Position numbers and translations under genes: made by a program
Assembly: GCA_965207275.1 (NCBI GenBank)
Contig: CBDBMH010000002.1
Span: 2,604,001-2,668,000, forward strand
DNA length: 64,000 bases
Origin: Bin22 sp965207275
GTDB lineage: Bacteria > Chloroflexota > Dehalococcoidia > Lucifugimonadales > UBA3495
Reading direction: 5' to 3'
The notes under the pieces: model-generated
Databases searched by the model: none
Told to the model about the DNA's origin: nothing
The model's input: the letters and a program-made list of their open reading frames with translations, nothing else
Shown here: piece by piece, positions 60,370-64,000 of the stretch
How positions within the stretch are numbered: the stretch's first letter is position 1
Layout of the letters: every line of letters starts with the position of its first letter

Positions 60370-62310
60370 ATGGCTACGGTGAATAAGCCAACCGAGTCCA
60401 TCAGGCCCCTGGTTCCCCGCATACTGGCCTCATTCGGGCCCTACACCGGCCGCATCACCGTGGTGGGGCTGTTGATCACGGTTACCGCCGGGCTGGGCGT
60501 GGTCAATCCCGTTCTGATCCAGGTGGTATTCGACAACGCCCTTTTCCCCGAGAATGGCGGCCCCGATATGCGGCTGCTGTGGATTCTGGCGGGGATAATG
60601 GCCGGTATTACCGTGATTTCCGGCGGGCTGGGGATCGTCCAGACCTACCTGACCAACCTGGTGGGCCAGCGGGTGATGCGGGACCTGCGGGACACCCTGT
60701 ACCGACACCTGCAAAGCCTGTCCCTGGGCTTCTTCACCGACACCCGCACCGGCGAAATCCAGTCCCGGGTAGCCGACGACGTGGGCGGAGTACAGCGAGT
60801 CGTAACCAACACCGTCTCCGACGTGCTGTCGAACAGCGTCATACTTATCAGCACCGTAGTGGCAATGCTGGTCTTGTCATGGGAGTTGACCATCGTGGCA
60901 GTGGTTTCGGCCCCGGTATTCTTCGCCCTCAGCCGGGTGGTGGGCGCCAGGCGCCGGGCCATCGCCGCCGAAGCCCAGCGCTCCACTGCTGAGTTGACGG
61001 CCATCACCCAGGAAACCCTGTCCATTTCGGGCGTAATGCTGGCTAAGTTGTTTGGCCGGCAGAACAACGAAATTGACCGTTTTCACCTTCAGAACCAGAG
61101 GTTGTCGGACCTGATAGTTCGGCGGCAGATGACGGGCCAGTCCTTCTTCACGCTGATGCAGATTTTCTTTTCCGTGTCCCCCGTGGCTGTATACCTGCTG
61201 GCCGGCTACCTGATGACGGGCGGGGGTGTGAACCAGGTCTCGGCCGGCACGATTGTGGCCTTTACGACCCTGCAAAGCCGCCTCTACTTCCCCATTAGCC
61301 GGTTGCTGGAAGTATCTGTGGAACTGCAGGCTTCGCTGGCCCTGTTCGAGCGTATTTTCGGTTACCTGGACATCAGGCCCCAGATAGTTGATGATCCCGA
61401 CGCAGTTGAGCTGACGCCGGAGCAGGCAGCCGGCGCCGTCAGCTTTGACTCGGTACGTGTGAATTACCTGGCCCACCGTCAAGCGGGGCTGAAGGGGAGT
61501 GAGGCCGGTGAGACTGGGGACGATCCGGTGGATGTAAGCGCGCTCCAGTGGGCCCTGGACGGCGTCAGCTTTGAAATCAAGCCGGGCCAGTTGGCCGCAT
61601 TTGTCGGCCCCAGCGGCGCCGGCAAGACCACCATCTCCTATCTCATTCCCAGGCTGTACGATGCCACGGAAGGCTCTATATCCATAGATGGTATAGACGT
61701 GCGCAAGATCAGGCAGGCGTCTCTGTCAGGCCTGATCGGTTACGTCACCCAGGAAAGCTACCTGTTCCATGCCAGCATTCGCTCCAACCTGCTGTACGGC
61801 AACCCCCGGGCTACCCAGCAGGAGGTGGAAGCCGCGGCGCAAGCCGCCTATATCCACGACAGGATTGTGGAGTTTCCCGACGGCTACGATACGGTGGTCG
61901 GGGAGCGGGGCTACCGCCTTTCCGGAGGAGAACGGCAGCGGCTGGCCATCGCCCGGGTGATCCTGCACCAGCCCCGCATCCTCATCCTGGACGAAGCCAC
62001 GTCGGCCCTGGACACCGCCAGCGAACGCTATGTGCAGTCGGCGTTGCAGCCGTTGATGCGGGGCCGGACGACGGTGGCCATCGCCCACCGACTGTCCACC
62101 ATAATGGCCGCGGACGTTATTTACGCCATTGACCGAGGACGAATAGTTGAACAAGGTTCTCACCCGGAACTGCTGGCCCGGGGAGGCCTGTACGCCAGGC
62201 TGTACGAAGAACAGTTCGACAGCGGGCTGGTAGAGTGCTATTGCGAGGACGGAGTGGTGATGAGCGACGGGGAGATCGTGATGGCTGAACCGGAAGGAAT
62301 ATTTGCCTGA
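60370..62310 (+). CDS. ABC exporter, fused permease and ATPase
   Basis: A 646-residue half-transporter of the MsbA/LmrA type: six membrane helices (about residues 25-330) then a nucleotide-binding domain with Walker A GPSGAGKTT (about 415), Q-loop YVTQESYLF, signature LSGGERQRLAIAR, Walker B ILILDEATSALD and the H-loop AHRLST. All are intact, so a homodimer should be active. A variable insert (about 370-390) precedes the ATPase core and a C-terminal tail ends acidic. Substrate unknown; no good ribosome site. Confidence 0.92.
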   Translation: MATVNKPTESIRPLVPRILASFGPYTGRITVVGLLITVTAGLGVVNPVLIQVVFDNALFPENGGPDMRLLWILAGIMAGITVISGGLGIVQTYLTNLVGQRVMRDLRDTLYRHLQSLSLGFFTDTRTGEIQSRVADDVGGVQRVVTNTVSDVLSNSVILISTVVAMLVLSWELTIVAVVSAPVFFALSRVVGARRRAIAAEAQRSTAELTAITQETLSISGVMLAKLFGRQNNEIDRFHLQNQRLSDLIVRRQMTGQSFFTLMQIFFSVSPVAVYLLAGYLMTGGGVNQVSAGTIVAFTTLQSRLYFPISRLLEVSVELQASLALFERIFGYLDIRPQIVDDPDAVELTPEQAAGAVSFDSVRVNYLAHRQAGLKGSEAGETGDDPVDVSALQWALDGVSFEIKPGQLAAFVGPSGAGKTTISYLIPRLYDATEGSISIDGIDVRKIRQASLSGLIGYVTQESYLFHASIRSNLLYGNPRATQQEVEAAAQAAYIHDRIVEFPDGYDTVVGERGYRLSGGERQRLAIARVILHQPRILILDEATSALDTASERYVQSALQPLMRGRTTVAIAHRLSTIMAADVIYAIDRGRIVEQGSHPELLARGGLYARLYEEQFDSGLVECYCEDGVVMSDGEIVMAEPEGIFA

Positions 62311-62405
62311 CCGGCAGGGCTATTGCCGGCTCACGGCTTGTTCAAAAACCCCAGCTCCAGCGCCGGTCCGGAACCCAGACGAACCGCTTTAACGCAGCCG
62401 GCTTT

Positions 62406-63413
62406 CTACCCCTTCACCCGCGGAATAACTTCATTCCCCATAAGCTCAATCTGCCGCAGGGTTGCTTCCTGGGACATGCCCGGCCACTGCATGCGGAAAA
62501 TCAGGTAGTTGACGCCCAGTTCCCTTTGGTAGCGCTGGATTTCTGACGCCACGTCCTCAGGCGAGCCCAGCAGGAAGCGGTCGCGGGCCAGGTCCTGGTA
62601 CGGTACCGAGAAACTCTCCTCGCCGGGCAGGGCCTTGTCCTGGCCCCAGGCGGCGTAGGCGGCGTACTTGGGGGCCAGCCAGGGTTCGCTCTCTACAAAT
62701 GCCGACTCCCGGTCCCGGGCCACGTACAGTTCCCGCATCATGGGCAGGGACTCGGGCGTGGGCTGTCCAGCCCGCTCCAGGGTACCCTGGTAGCCCCGCC
62801 ATTGCTCGGCCACCATTTGCACGGTGGCGTGGGGATTTACCAGCCACGGATAACCCCACCGGGCCGCCCGCCGGATGGCCACGTCGTTATTGGCCGCCAC
62901 CCAGATAGGCGGGTGGGGCTGCTGCACCGGCTTGGTGGACGGGGAGATGCGAGGGACAGTGTAGAACTGGCCGCTGTACTCCACTTCTTCCTGGGTCCAC
63001 AGAAGCTTCATCACCTCCAGGGCTTCCCGCAGCCGGGCCACCCGCTCCCCGCGCTGTACACCGAAGGATGTATACTCTTCGTCCCGATACCCCAGGCCCA
63101 CCCCGAAGATGAACCTGCCGCCGCAGATGGCGTCCATGGTGGCCACGCTTTCGGCCAGTTCCACCGGGTTGTGGAGCGGAACCAGGATGACCGTCGCCGC
63201 CACCTCCATGTCCCCGGCCTCGGCGGCCAGGCGCGCCAGCAGGGGAAAGCTGGAACTCATTTGGTAGGGAGCGGCCAGGTAGTGCTGCCCGGTGCAGATC
63301 ATGTCGAAACCGGCCTCCCGCGCCGCCCTCACCTGCTCCACGCTTTCCTGGATCTTCAGGGGGAAGGACTCCCCGGGAAGGTATTGGTTGGTAACGAAAA
63401 ATCCCAGTTTCAT
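62406..63413 (-). CDS. Luciferase-like (LLM) flavin-dependent oxidoreductase, second copy
   Basis: A 335-residue TIM-barrel flavoenzyme: MKLGFFVTNQYLP at strand 1, REAGFDMICTGQHYLAAPYQM, VAATVILVPLHNPVELAESVATMDAICGGRFIFGVGLGYRDEEY and PHPPIWVAANND. It is related to, but clearly distinct from, the enzyme at 15836-16984. Possible cofactors are FMN or F420; the substrate is unknown. AAAGGA precedes the ATG at 63413. Confidence 0.87.
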   Translation of the reverse strand: MKLGFFVTNQYLPGESFPLKIQESVEQVRAAREAGFDMICTGQHYLAAPYQMSSSFPLLARLAAEAGDMEVAATVILVPLHNPVELAESVATMDAICGGRFIFGVGLGYRDEEYTSFGVQRGERVARLREALEVMKLLWTQEEVEYSGQFYTVPRISPSTKPVQQPHPPIWVAANNDVAIRRAARWGYPWLVNPHATVQMVAEQWRGYQGTLERAGQPTPESLPMMRELYVARDRESAFVESEPWLAPKYAAYAAWGQDKALPGEESFSVPYQDLARDRFLLGSPEDVASEIQRYQRELGVNYLIFRMQWPGMSQEATLRQIELMGNEVIPRVKG

Positions 63414-63626
63414 GGCAGTCCTTTTCCGGTGGCTAAAGCTTGTCAGATAAAGTAACCAATTGTCTTTGCCCGTCATATTCTAAGGGCTGGCGTTGGCACG
63501 AACAACAAGCCATTACTGATACCTGGTCGGGTATATTTGCCAAGGCTTAGTGCAATAGAAGTATCTGGCTATTGTGGAATTCCCTTTTCTTGCGCTAAAG
63601 TTAGGCGAATGGACAGGGGGTGAGGG

Positions 63627-64000
63627 ATGAAAATTGCCAGATTCCGCGCGGGCAGCCGAACCGCAAACGGGGTAGTCATCGGTGACGAGATAGCCGAGAT
63701 TCGCGGCAGCATTTTTGCCAGCTTCAGAATTACCGATACTCGCCACTCGCTATCCGACGTGAGGCTTATGCCGCCCACCGATCCCGCCGAGTTGTGGGGG
63801 CCAGGCCTGAATTTTGTGGACCACCTGGAGTATGCCGGTTCGGTATTTGGCCAGGGAGCCATGCCCGTACCCGAACATCCCCAGCCCTGGCGCAAGGGCC
63901 GGAACGCCCTCACCGGCGTCAACGAGCCAATAATCATTCCCCGCGACACCGGCGGGGAAGTCCACTATGAGGGAGAGGCCGTGGCCGTCATTGGCAAGGT
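63627..64000 (+). CDS. Fumarylacetoacetate hydrolase family protein, N-terminal part
   Basis: The first 124 codons of a gene cut by the window edge. The frame reads MKIARFRAGSRTANGVVIGDE and later GPGLNFVDHLEYAG and GEVHYEGEAVAVIGK, where the Glu pair of Y-E-G-E binds the catalytic metal in FAH-family hydrolases/decarboxylases. Members act on 2-oxo-dienoates, acylpyruvates and related acids in aromatic catabolism. GGGGGTGA lies upstream of the ATG. Confidence 0.85.
   Translation, partial: MKIARFRAGSRTANGVVIGDEIAEIRGSIFASFRITDTRHSLSDVRLMPPTDPAELWGPGLNFVDHLEYAGSVFGQGAMPVPEHPQPWRKGRNALTGVNEPIIIPRDTGGEVHYEGEAVAVIGK

Overview
The window looks like a contig from a GC-rich, slow-growing, free-living bacterium, most probably a Chloroflexota member of the Dehalococcoidia/SAR202 type. 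This is inferred from gene content: an unlinked 16S rRNA gene, sat-aprBA, two luciferase-like flavin oxidoreductases, two DAO-type FAD oxidoreductases, two 3-hydroxyisobutyrate-dehydrogenase-like enzymes, a gamma-glutamyltransferase, an amidase, a carbamoylase and an etfD-like quinone oxidoreductase. The 16S sequence (31002-32514) would settle the placement. Sigma70-type promoters with 17-bp spacers are easy to read in many gaps. GTG and TTG starts are common.

Region by region. 1-4.5 kb: end of lepB, a Rieske ferredoxin, a HicB/HicA-like pair, rpsO and pnp with a glycine/arginine tail. 4.5-8.3 kb (mostly minus): an Ldh2-type dehydrogenase, a small membrane protein, tRNA-Pro and tRNA-Arg, msrB and an MFS exporter that appears leaderless. 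8.6-24 kb: FAD oxidoreductase, secA, a zinc-ribbon coiled-coil protein, RNase P RNA, HpcH/HpaI aldolase, LLM oxidoreductase, a ThDP enzyme, a zinc-finger GIY-YIG protein, gamma-glutamyltransferase, small unknowns, an HNH protein and a second FAD oxidoreductase. 24.5-30.8 kb: a 980-residue protein that aligns along its length with Swt1-HEPN plus Hrq1/MrfA-type helicase but has lost the recognisable catalytic motifs, then carbamoylase, CoxG-like protein and amidase. 30.9-32.8 kb: a stand-alone 16S rRNA unit with its own promoter, flanking processing stem and terminator. 33-37 kb: sat-aprB-aprA. 37-45 kb: dehydrogenases, a carbonic anhydrase lipoprotein, EamA transporter, GlcG/HbpS protein, polysaccharide deacetylase and the rsmD-coaD-coiled-coil operon, followed by a MITE-like palindrome. 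45-54 kb: bifunctional nuclease family gene, the full F1Fo ATP synthase operon and rex. 54-64 kb: DUF503 protein, an etfD/dehydrogenase/hydrolase operon, an orphan Mrr-like endonuclease, a second small membrane paralogue, an ABC exporter, an LLM oxidoreductase and a truncated FAH-family gene.

Together the genes suggest an aerobic heterotroph that oxidises many organic substrates with flavoenzymes, passes electrons to quinones, can interconvert sulfite and sulfate through AprBA/Sat, and makes ATP with a proton-type F-ATPase. The most unusual object is the full-length pseudohelicase at 24492-27434.
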